DNA of 8,173 bases from assembly GCA_937897535.1 (NCBI GenBank), contig CALCQB010000001.1, positions 1 to 8,173 of the forward strand. Direction: 5' to 3'. Below, piece after piece: positions 1-5,398 of the stretch; the first letter of the stretch is position 1, and every line of letters begins with the position of its first letter. The notes under the pieces were generated by a model. The model was given only the letters and a program-made list of their open reading frames with translations, did not search any database and was not told the DNA's origin. This stretch comes from an uncultured Novosphingobium sp. (GTDB lineage Bacteria; Pseudomonadota; Alphaproteobacteria; Sphingomonadales; Sphingomonadaceae). Position numbers and translations under genes: made by a program.

Positions 1-705
1 GTCGTCTGGGCGCACCACATGTACACCACCGGCATGTCGGTAAACACCAAGATGTACTTCACCGCCGCCACCATGGTGATCGCGGTGCCGACCGGCATCA
101 AGATCTTCAGCTGGATCGCGACGATGTGGGGCGGCAGCCTGGAATTCCGCAGCCCGCTGATCTGGGCGCTGGGCTTCATCTTCCTGTTCACCGTCGGCGG
201 GGTGACCGGCGTGGTCCTGGCCAACGGCGGGATCGACGACAACCTGCACGATACCTACTACGTGGTGGCGCACTTCCACTACGTGCTCAGCCTCGGCGCG
301 GTGACCGCGCTGTTCGCGGGGTTCTATTACTGGTTCCCCAAGATGAGCGGGCGCTGGCACTCGGAAGCGCTGTCGTACCTGCACTTCGCGGTGTTCTTCG
401 TTGGCGTGAACATGATCTTCTTCCCGCAGCACTTCCTGGGGATGCAGGGCATGCCGCGCCGCTATCCGGACTATGCGCCGGCCTATGAGCACTGGAACAC
501 GCTGTCGTCGTGGGGCTATGCGGTGACGCTGGCTTCGGTCGGGCTGTTCTTCCTCAACATCATCTACGCCTTCACCATGGGCAAGAAGGCCGAAGGCAAC
601 TACTGGGGCGAAGGCGCGACCACGCTGGAATGGACCCTGTCGAGCCCGCCGCCGTTCCACCAGTTCGAAACCCTGCCGGTGATCGACGACAAGGATCATC
701 ACTGA
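1..705 (+). CDS. ctaD: Cytochrome c oxidase subunit I (aa3-type), C-terminal part
   Basis: The reading frame is open from the first base and ends at TGA 703-705, giving 234 residues. The family is usually about 530-560 residues, so the N-terminal half lies outside the window. Subunit I is the catalytic membrane subunit that reduces O2 at the heme a3-CuB centre and pumps protons. The visible sequence begins with WAHHMYTTGM, whose two histidines (nt 13-18) match the CuB ligands. PTGIKIFSW carries the K-channel lysine. HDTYYVVAHFHY (nt 247-282) contains the heme a3 and heme a ligands as HFH (nt 271-279). MPRRYPDY holds the arginine pair near the heme propionates. The C-terminus, with SSPPPFHQFETLP, closely resembles mitochondrial COX1. 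A terminator follows directly. The rest of the cox genes lie downstream, but a hydrolase gene separates them from ctaD. The family assignment is secure. Confidence 0.97.
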   Translation, partial: VVWAHHMYTTGMSVNTKMYFTAATMVIAVPTGIKIFSWIATMWGGSLEFRSPLIWALGFIFLFTVGGVTGVVLANGGIDDNLHDTYYVVAHFHYVLSLGAVTALFAGFYYWFPKMSGRWHSEALSYLHFAVFFVGVNMIFFPQHFLGMQGMPRRYPDYAPAYEHWNTLSSWGYAVTLASVGLFFLNIIYAFTMGKKAEGNYWGEGATTLEWTLSSPPPFHQFETLPVIDDKDHH

Positions 706-730
706 TCCCCAGCCGATCCTGACTGGACAG

Positions 731-740
731 ATAGCGCCCC
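731..740 (+). repeat. Left copy of 10-bp direct repeat ATAGCGCCCC
   Basis: ATAGCGCCCC occurs here in the ctaD trailer and again at 1841-1850, just before the ctaB start. The two copies bracket the terminator, the palindromic repeat and the epoxide hydrolase gene. This copy overlaps the 5' arm of the terminator stem. It may be a footprint of insertion or recombination, or it may be coincidence. Confidence 0.4.
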
Positions 741-769
741 GGCCCGCAAGGTCCGGGGCGTTTTCGTTT
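735..769 (+). terminator. Rho-independent terminator after ctaD
   Basis: A perfect 8-bp stem, CGCCCCGG (735-742) pairing with CCGGGGCG (753-760), has a 10-nt loop and is followed by TTTTCGTTT. It begins 30 nt after the ctaD stop codon. This is a typical intrinsic terminator, and it implies that ctaD transcripts mostly end here rather than continuing into the downstream cox genes. Confidence 0.85.
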
Positions 770-781
770 GCCTTCTCTCCT

Positions 782-863
782 CGTCATTGCGAGCGTAGCG
801 AAGCAATCCAAGGCCGCGCGAACCGCCCTGGATTGCCGCGCGGCTTCGCCGCTCGCAATGACG
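782..863. repeat. Palindromic intergenic repeat (REP/MITE-like hairpin element)
   Basis: The outer arms are a perfect 14-bp inverted repeat: CGTCATTGCGAGCG (782-795) and CGCTCGCAATGACG (850-863). Inside them, GCGAAGC (798-804) pairs with GCTTCGC (843-849), and GCAATCCA (803-810) pairs with TGGATTGC (829-836), so nearly the whole 82 bp can fold into one long hairpin. From memory, this consensus is a widely dispersed intergenic element in Sphingomonadales and related alphaproteobacteria; it often produces false ORFs with peptides such as VIASVAKQSKA, which is seen here in one shadow frame. There is no transposase, so if mobile it would have to be moved in trans. Only one copy is present in the window. 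Its right end supplies the first G of the ribosome binding site of the next gene. Confidence 0.85.
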
Positions 864-877
864 GGGAGGTTGGTTTG
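863..877 (+). promoter_or_regulatory. Ribosome binding site and TTG start of the epoxide hydrolase
   Basis: GGGGAGG (863-869) is a strong Shine-Dalgarno sequence 5 nt before TTG 875-877. It decides the start. An upstream in-frame TTG at 833 lies inside the palindromic repeat and has no comparable site. The first G of the motif is the last base of the repeat, so a hairpin in the mRNA would abut the ribosome binding site. Confidence 0.6.
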
Positions 878-1831
878 GACTTTCACTACATCGACACCGG
901 CGCGGTCACCTTGCGCTGCGCCATCGAAGGCAGCGGGCCGCTGGCGATCATGGTCCACGGCTTTCCCGAAAGCTGGTATTCGTGGCGCCATCAGCTTGGC
1001 CCGGTTGCTGCGGCCGGGTTCACCGCCTGCGCGATCGACGTGCGCGGCTATGGTGGGTCGGACAAGCCGCAAGCGGTCGAAGCCTATACCCTCGAGGCGA
1101 TCGCCGCCGACCTGATCGGGCTGGCTGACGCGCTCTCGCGGGACGCCCCGGCGGTGCTGATCGGGCACGACTGGGGCGCGCCGATCGTCTGGAACACCGC
1201 CTTTACCAACCCGAAGCGAATTCGGGCCGTGGCTGGCCTCTCGGTGCCGTTCGCCGGTGCCCCGCAGCGCCCCTTTACCGAGGTGTTCCGCGAACATTTC
1301 ACCTCGCAGGGCCGGTTCTTCTACCAGGAATATTTCCAGGAACCCGGCGTGGCCGAGGCCGAAGCCGAAGCGGACCCGCGCGATTTCGTGGCGCGGATGA
1401 TGTACTCGATCTCGGGCGACGTTCCGCCGGGCGATTACTGGAGCAAGCCGGCCGGCGCGACCTTCTTGCAAGGCCTGCCCGATCCGCAGCCGGTGCCGTG
1501 GCTGACCGAAGCTGACCTCGACTACTACGAGGGTGAGTTCAAGGCCTCCGGCTTTCGCGGACCGCTCAACCGCTACCGCAACCACGAACTCGATTACGCC
1601 TGGCTCAAACCGCTGCAGGGCCGGCAGCTGGAACAGCCCTGCCTGTTCATCGGCGGCAGCCGCGATCCGGCGACCACGCTATTCGGGGCGGTGGCCGATC
1701 CGGTGGCAATGATGCGGATGTTCGCCCCCCGGGTCGAAGGCCATGTGCTCGAAGGCGTTGGCCACTGGACCCAGCAGGAACGACCAGGCGAAGTCAACGC
1801 GCTGCTCATCGATTGGTTGAAGCGGCTGTAA
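875..1831 (+). CDS. Soluble epoxide hydrolase (alpha/beta hydrolase fold)
   Basis: This 318-residue cytosolic protein should hydrolyse epoxides to diols through a covalent ester intermediate. HGFPESWYSW (residues 28-37) is the HGxP oxyanion-hole motif. GHDWG places the nucleophile at Asp99, SRDP suggests Asp264 as the charge-relay acid, and GVGHWTQQERP gives the catalytic His297. The two cap-domain tyrosines that activate the epoxide also appear, in YFQEPGVAEAE (Tyr153) and FRGPLNRYRN (Tyr234). These match the corresponding stretches of mammalian soluble epoxide hydrolase, as recalled, so a haloalkane dehalogenase is less likely. The TTG start is chosen for its strong Shine-Dalgarno site; a longer reading from 833 would be translated from the repeat. 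The gene sits between ctaD and ctaB, an unusual place for a detoxification enzyme. The substrate cannot be told from sequence, and no cox-related role is evident. Confidence 0.9.
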   Translation: MDFHYIDTGAVTLRCAIEGSGPLAIMVHGFPESWYSWRHQLGPVAAAGFTACAIDVRGYGGSDKPQAVEAYTLEAIAADLIGLADALSRDAPAVLIGHDWGAPIVWNTAFTNPKRIRAVAGLSVPFAGAPQRPFTEVFREHFTSQGRFFYQEYFQEPGVAEAEAEADPRDFVARMMYSISGDVPPGDYWSKPAGATFLQGLPDPQPVPWLTEADLDYYEGEFKASGFRGPLNRYRNHELDYAWLKPLQGRQLEQPCLFIGGSRDPATTLFGAVADPVAMMRMFAPRVEGHVLEGVGHWTQQERPGEVNALLIDWLKRL

Positions 1832-1845
1832 GGCGCGCCTATAGC
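1817..1845 (+). promoter_or_regulatory. Candidate sigma70-type promoter for ctaB
   Basis: TTGAAG (1817-1822) and TATAGC (1840-1845) are separated by exactly 17 bp. The -35 box lies inside the last codons of the epoxide hydrolase gene. The predicted transcription start, about 7 nt past the -10 box, falls within a few bases of the ctaB ATG at 1856. The ctaB message would then have almost no leader, which agrees with the lack of a visible Shine-Dalgarno site there. This is a pattern-based call without experimental support. Confidence 0.45.
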
Positions 1846-1850
1846 GCCCC
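1841..1850 (+). repeat. Right copy of 10-bp direct repeat ATAGCGCCCC
   Basis: This is identical to 731-740 and ends 5 nt before the ctaB ATG. It overlaps the candidate -10 box TATAGC. If the two copies are collapsed into one, ctaD and ctaB would be separated by only about 40 nt, a normal operon spacing. Confidence 0.4.
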
Positions 1851-1855
1851 CAGCC

Positions 1856-2767
1856 ATGAGCACCGCCCCCGCCCAGCCGATTCTGTTGCCGACCGATTGG
1901 CGCGATTTCCTGTCGCTGACCAAGCCCCGGGTGATGAGCCTGGTGATCTTCACCGGGCTGTGCGGGATGCTGGCCGCGCCGGTGCCGGTCGATCCGATCC
2001 TGGGGTTCGTCGCGATCCTGTGCATTGCGGTCGGGGCCGGCGGATCGGCCGCGCTCAACCAGTGGTGGGAGGCCGACCTCGATGGCCTGATGAAGCGCAC
2101 CGCGACGCGGCCTTTGCCGGCCGGGCGGATGGAGCGGACCTCGGCGCGCGATTTCGGGGTGGCGCTGTCGGTCGGCTCGGTGCTGGTGATGGGGCTGGCT
2201 GTCGGCTGGCTGGCCGCCGCGATCCTGGCCTTCTCGATCTTCTATTATGCCGTGATCTACACGATCTGGCTCAAGCCGCGCACCCCGCAGAACATCGTGA
2301 TCGGCGGCGGAGCAGGCGCGTTCCCGCCGATGATCGGGTGGATCGCGGCCACCGGCGAGATCACGCTGATGCCGGTGCTGCTGTTCGCGATCATCTTCTT
2401 CTGGACCCCGCCGCACTTTTGGGCACTCGCGCTGTTTGTCGAGACCGACTATGCCAAGGCCGGTATTCCGATGATGCCGGTGGTTGCCGGGCACCAGTCG
2501 ACCCGGCGGCAAATTCTTGTCTATGCTGTGCTGATGCTGCCGGTCAGCCTCGCGCCGTTCTGGCTGGGGGTGGCCGGCTGGCTCTACGGGGTCAGCGCCT
2601 TGCTGCTGTCGGCCGCGTTCCTGCTGCTGTCCCTGCGGGTCGCGGTGTTCCGGGGCGGGGCTGCTGACGGGGACATGCGGCCCGAAAAGCGCCTGTTCGG
2701 CTTTTCGGTGCTGTATCTTTTCGCCCTGTTCGCCATGCTGGTGGCGGACCGCTATCTGGTTGGATGA
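1856..2767 (+). CDS. ctaB: Protoheme IX farnesyltransferase (heme O synthase)
   Basis: This 303-residue integral membrane prenyltransferase of the UbiA family transfers a farnesyl group to heme B to make heme O, the precursor of heme A for the aa3 oxidase. The first conserved loop is NQWWEADLDGLMKRTATRPL (residues 69-88), with Asn69, Asp74, Asp76 and the RTxxRPL signature. WTPPHFWALAL (183-193) followed by ETDYAKAGIPMMPV (196-209) is the second conserved region. Several hydrophobic segments fit the expected multi-spanning topology. The length is typical. ATG 1856 lacks a good Shine-Dalgarno site, but a candidate promoter ends 10 nt before it, so the transcript may be leaderless. The 43-residue gene begins 5 nt after the stop, consistent with one transcript through the biogenesis genes. 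Confidence 0.96.
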   Translation: MSTAPAQPILLPTDWRDFLSLTKPRVMSLVIFTGLCGMLAAPVPVDPILGFVAILCIAVGAGGSAALNQWWEADLDGLMKRTATRPLPAGRMERTSARDFGVALSVGSVLVMGLAVGWLAAAILAFSIFYYAVIYTIWLKPRTPQNIVIGGGAGAFPPMIGWIAATGEITLMPVLLFAIIFFWTPPHFWALALFVETDYAKAGIPMMPVVAGHQSTRRQILVYAVLMLPVSLAPFWLGVAGWLYGVSALLLSAAFLLLSLRVAVFRGGAADGDMRPEKRLFGFSVLYLFALFAMLVADRYLVG

Positions 2768-2772
2768 TTGCC

Positions 2773-2904
2773 ATGGACCCGAATTCCCCCGACCCGCTGG
2801 TTGAACGCAAGCGGATCATCGCCTCCCGAAACCGCGCCCTGGCGCTGGTCCTGCTTGGCCTGGTGGTGCTGTTCTTCTTCATCACCATCGCCAAGATGGG
2901 CTGA
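2773..2904 (+). CDS. Small single-pass membrane protein between ctaB and ctaG (43 aa)
   Basis: ATG 2773 to TGA 2902-2904 encodes 43 residues. A polar, charged N-terminus (MDPNSPDPLVERKRIIASRN) precedes one hydrophobic segment (about residues 22-40, ALALVLLGLVVLFFFITIA) and a short KMG tail. By the positive-inside rule the N-terminus should face the cytoplasm. It fits exactly between ctaB (5-nt gap) and ctaG (4-nt gap), which argues for a real gene rather than an upstream extension of ctaG. Many alphaproteobacterial cox clusters carry a small open frame at this place, sometimes labelled CoxF; I cannot confirm homology by eye. The context suggests a small accessory or assembly factor of cytochrome oxidase, or a partner of CtaG. 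The biochemical function is unknown. Confidence 0.75.
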   Translation: MDPNSPDPLVERKRIIASRNRALALVLLGLVVLFFFITIAKMG

Positions 2905-2908
2905 GCCC

Positions 2909-3517
2909 ATGACCACCGCGGCCTTGCTTGAACGACGCAACCTGCGCACCGCGCTGATCGCGGCCGCGGGCGCGCTGGCCATGCTGGGCCTGGGTTTCGC
3001 CGCAGTGCCGCTTTACCGGTTGTTCTGTCAGGTCACCGGGTTTGGCGGGACGACCCAGCGCGCCAGCGCCGCCGAAGCAAGCGGGGTCGCGGTCGGCACC
3101 GCCAAGATCTCGGTCCGGTTCGATGGCAACGTCGATCCGACCTTGCCGTGGAAATTCGCGCCGTCGCAGGTCACCCAGGAAATGACGATCGGCAGCCGCA
3201 AGATGGCGTTCTATTCGGCCGAAAACCTCTCCGACAAGCCGATCACCGGGGTCGCCAGCTTCAACGTCTCGCCCGATATCGCCGGAATCTACTTCAAGAA
3301 GGTCCACTGCTTCTGCTTCAACCAGCAGACGCTCAAGCCGGGCGAGAAGGTCGAGATGCCGGTCCAGTACTACGTCGATCCGGCGATCCTCAAGGATCCC
3401 GAAGCGGCCGGGATCAGGCAGATTACGCTGAGTTACACCTTCCATCCCTCGGCCGATCAGAGCCAGGCGGTGAAAGTGGCCGCAAATGGGCTGGACCCGG
3501 TGCCTGCGGCGCGATAA
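2909..3517 (+). CDS. ctaG: Cytochrome c oxidase assembly protein CtaG (Cox11 family, CuB insertion)
   Basis: This 202-residue copper chaperone delivers copper to the CuB site of subunit I. A short cytoplasmic N-terminus is followed by one membrane segment (about residues 13-33) and a periplasmic domain. AAVPLYRLFCQVTGFGG places conserved Cys40 just after the membrane. VHCFCFNQQTL carries the copper-binding pair Cys134 and Cys136. Downstream, KPGEKVEMPVQYYVDP and the C-terminal ITLSYTFHP are typical of the family. The frame is open upstream to 2768, but that extension would overlap the 43-residue gene and add residues unlike the family. ATG 2909 gives the usual length, so it is preferred. It follows the small gene by 4 nt and precedes ctaE by 66 nt. 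Confidence 0.95.
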   Translation: MTTAALLERRNLRTALIAAAGALAMLGLGFAAVPLYRLFCQVTGFGGTTQRASAAEASGVAVGTAKISVRFDGNVDPTLPWKFAPSQVTQEMTIGSRKMAFYSAENLSDKPITGVASFNVSPDIAGIYFKKVHCFCFNQQTLKPGEKVEMPVQYYVDPAILKDPEAAGIRQITLSYTFHPSADQSQAVKVAANGLDPVPAAR

Positions 3518-3552
3518 GGGCGGTCGGAATCAAGGGGGGCGAGAGGCCGCCC
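3518..3552 (+). other. GC-rich inverted repeats in the ctaG-ctaE gap
   Basis: GGGCGG (3518-3523) can pair with CCGCCC (3547-3552) across a 23-nt loop. Alternatively GGGCG (3537-3541) can pair with CGCCC (3548-3552) across a 6-nt loop. The two foldings are mutually exclusive, and no run of T follows, so this is not an intrinsic terminator. It could affect mRNA processing or stability before ctaE, or simply reflect high GC content. Confidence 0.3.
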
Positions 3553-3583
3553 GGCAACAGGCTTGATAGGGAACCGAAGCACC

Positions 3584-4414
3584 ATGGCCGGTAGCACGAA
3601 CCACGATTATCACATCCTCGCACCGGACTATATGCCGTTCCTCGGCTCGGTCTCTGCGGTCACCATGACCAGCGGCGGGGTGATGACGATGCATCCGGAA
3701 TGGGGCGGCGCGGCAGGCAAATACGTGCTGCTGCTCGGCTTCTTCGGCGTTCTGCTGACCATGTTCCTGTGGTGGACCAAGGTGGTCAAGGAAGCGCACC
3801 AGGGCCATCACACCCCGGTCGTCCAGCTGCACCTGCGCTATGGCATGATCACCTTCATCGCTTCGGAAGTGATGTTCTTCGTCGGCTGGTTCTGGGCATT
3901 CTTCGACTTTTCGCTGTTTCCCAATACCCTGTCCGAAGTGACCGGCGGGCAATTCCCGTCCAAGGCGATCGAAGCGGTGATGAACCCGTTCGACCTGCCG
4001 CTGCTCAACACCCTGATCCTGCTGTGCTCGGGCACCACGGTCACCTGGGCGCATCACAGCCTGATCCACGGCGACCGCGATGGCCTCAAGAAGGGCCTGT
4101 GGGCGACGATCATCCTCGGCATCCTGTTCAGCTCGATCCAGGCCTACGAATACGCCCACGCGCCGTTCGGGTTCGGCGGCAACACCTACAGCTCGGCGTT
4201 CTACATGGCGACGGGGTTCCATGGTTTTCACGTGTTGATCGGCACGATCTTCCTGATCGTCTGCCTCAAGCGCACTTACAATGGCGATTTCACCCCGCGC
4301 CAGCACTTCGGCTTCGAGGCCGCGGCGTGGTACTGGCACTTCGTTGACGTCGTGTGGCTGTTCCTGTTCGTCGCGGTCTATGTCTGGGGCGGTTGGGGTT
4401 ACGCGGTCCACTGA
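3584..4414 (+). CDS. ctaE: Cytochrome c oxidase subunit III (aa3-type)
   Basis: This 276-residue integral membrane subunit binds CtaD and stabilises the proton-pumping oxidase. FIASEVMFFVGWFWAFFDFS (residues 91-110) contains Glu95, equivalent to the conserved Glu90 of bovine COX3. TTVTWAHHSLI (151-161), FYMATGFHGFHVLIG (206-220) and HFGFEAAAWYWHFVDVVWLF (241-260) are nearly identical to mitochondrial subunit III signatures. The hydrophobic segments fit seven membrane helices. ATG 3584 is chosen because AGGGA (3568-3572) provides a Shine-Dalgarno site 11 nt upstream and MAGSTNHDYHILAPDYMPF resembles family N-termini. An in-frame TTG at 3563 would add only seven residues. The stop overlaps the DUF983 start by one base (TGATG), indicating coupled translation. 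Confidence 0.97.
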   Translation: MAGSTNHDYHILAPDYMPFLGSVSAVTMTSGGVMTMHPEWGGAAGKYVLLLGFFGVLLTMFLWWTKVVKEAHQGHHTPVVQLHLRYGMITFIASEVMFFVGWFWAFFDFSLFPNTLSEVTGGQFPSKAIEAVMNPFDLPLLNTLILLCSGTTVTWAHHSLIHGDRDGLKKGLWATIILGILFSSIQAYEYAHAPFGFGGNTYSSAFYMATGFHGFHVLIGTIFLIVCLKRTYNGDFTPRQHFGFEAAAWYWHFVDVVWLFLFVAVYVWGGWGYAVH

Positions 4415-4809
4415 TGACGGCCCCTGCGCCTGACACGAAAGGGCAGCCCGGCCTTGCCGCGGCTGCCCTTTTCGGTCTTTGCCCCCGCTGCGGGGCGAAA
4501 GGCCTGTTTGCGGGTCCCGCCAAGTTCGCACCGAAGTGCGAGGCTTGCGGGCTGGATTACGGCCAGTTCAACGTCGGCGATGGCCCGGCGGCGTTCCTGA
4601 CCATGGTGATCGGCGCGCTGGTGGTCGGCCTCGCTTTCTGGGTCGAGGTCCGGTTCCACCCGCAGCTGTGGGTTCACGCGCTGCTGTGGATCCCGTTCGT
4701 CGGGGCCAGCACGCTGTGGGGCCTGCGGGTCAGCAAGGCGGCGCTGCTGGTTGCCGAATACCGGCGCCGTGCCAGCGAAGCTGGCGGCGCGGATGTGAAG
4801 CAGGACTGA
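4414..4809 (+). CDS. DUF983 zinc-ribbon membrane protein
   Basis: This protein has 131 residues. CPRCGAKGLF (Cys23, Cys26) and CEACGLDYG (Cys42, Cys45) form a four-cysteine zinc-ribbon-like motif before two membrane segments (about 61-78 and 85-103) and a basic C-terminal tail. This is the DUF983 layout. Such proteins are commonly encoded between the subunit III gene and SURF1 in alphaproteobacterial cox clusters, but their biochemical role is not established as far as I know. The start at ATG 4414 overlaps the ctaE stop by one base, and the stop overlaps the SURF1 start by one base, so it is translated as part of the cox operon. The cysteines would lie on the cytoplasmic side if the basic C-terminal tail does. 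A role in metal or heme handling for oxidase assembly is only inference. Confidence 0.88.
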   Translation: MTAPAPDTKGQPGLAAAALFGLCPRCGAKGLFAGPAKFAPKCEACGLDYGQFNVGDGPAAFLTMVIGALVVGLAFWVEVRFHPQLWVHALLWIPFVGASTLWGLRVSKAALLVAEYRRRASEAGGADVKQD

Positions 4810-5387
4810 TGCTCAGGCGTTTACCCTTGATCCCGACCCTGGTGGTCCTCGTCGCGGTCGCCGTGATGGTCCGGCTGGGGTTCTGGCAGATCGACCGGAT
4901 GCATGAGAAGCAGCGGCTGATTGCCCAGTTCGAAGCCGCGCAGGCACAAGCCCCGATCCGAATGGCCGACACTGCGATGCCATCGCCCTACCGGCGCGTT
5001 ATCCAGGAATGCCGCTCGACGCGCCAGCCCGAAGCCAGGGCTGGCCGCAACGCGCGCGGCGAGTCCGGTTGGGGACTGAGCGTGGTCTGCGTGCCCGAAG
5101 ATGGGCCCCCGCTGCGCGTGATCCTGGGCTGGTCGGCGAATTTCGCGCCGGTGCCCTGGAGCGGCGGCGAAGTCACGGGAACCTTTCTGACCGATCCAAC
5201 GGGTAGCCGGATCGTTGCCCATCCGCCGCTCGCCGGACTCCAGCCGAATGCCCAGCCAGACCCCAACGATATCCCCAACAACCACTGGTCCTATGCGATC
5301 CAGTGGTTCCTGTTCGCCCTGACCGCGCTGGTGATCTACGGACTGGCGGTGCGCAAGCGGCTTGCCGTCAGGGACACTGAGGGCTAA
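4809..5387 (+). CDS. SURF1 family cytochrome oxidase assembly protein (short form)
   Basis: This 192-residue membrane protein helps place heme a into subunit I. The family layout is clear: an N-terminal membrane segment (about 7-26) leading into VRLGFWQIDRMHEKQRLI (the LGxWQxxR signature), a periplasmic domain, and a C-terminal segment introduced by NNHWSYAIQWFLFA (157-170). The start ATG 4809 overlaps the upstream stop by one base. SURF1 is usually about 230-250 residues, so the periplasmic domain is shorter than usual. The middle (GRNARGESGWGLSVVC, then LRVILGWSAN) only loosely follows the canonical GPR...VNRGWVP pattern. Cys68 and Cys94 lie in this domain and could form a disulfide, which is speculative. 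No frameshift is evident, since the frame is intact from start to stop. The gene completes the cox assembly set. Confidence 0.88.
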   Translation: MLRRLPLIPTLVVLVAVAVMVRLGFWQIDRMHEKQRLIAQFEAAQAQAPIRMADTAMPSPYRRVIQECRSTRQPEARAGRNARGESGWGLSVVCVPEDGPPLRVILGWSANFAPVPWSGGEVTGTFLTDPTGSRIVAHPPLAGLQPNAQPDPNDIPNNHWSYAIQWFLFALTALVIYGLAVRKRLAVRDTEG

Positions 5388-5398
5388 CGGCCCGCGTC

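Noticed and set aside
782..863. Possible CRISPR repeat or integron attC site
   Set aside because: There is a single copy, with no spacer array and no integrase; the symmetry fits a dispersed palindromic intergenic element.
768..1115. 115-codon plus-strand frame starting in the terminator tail
   Set aside because: Its N-terminal residues are the translated palindromic repeat and the rest is an out-of-frame reading of the epoxide hydrolase.
572..1585. 337-codon open frame on the minus strand across ctaD, the repeat and the hydrolase
   Set aside because: It runs through a terminator and the palindromic repeat and opposes two real genes. The peptide VIASGEAARQS is the usual artefact of this repeat.
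2768..2908. N-terminal extension of ctaG
   Set aside because: It overlaps the 43-residue gene entirely and adds 47 residues unlike Cox11 proteins. The ATG at 2909 gives the normal length.
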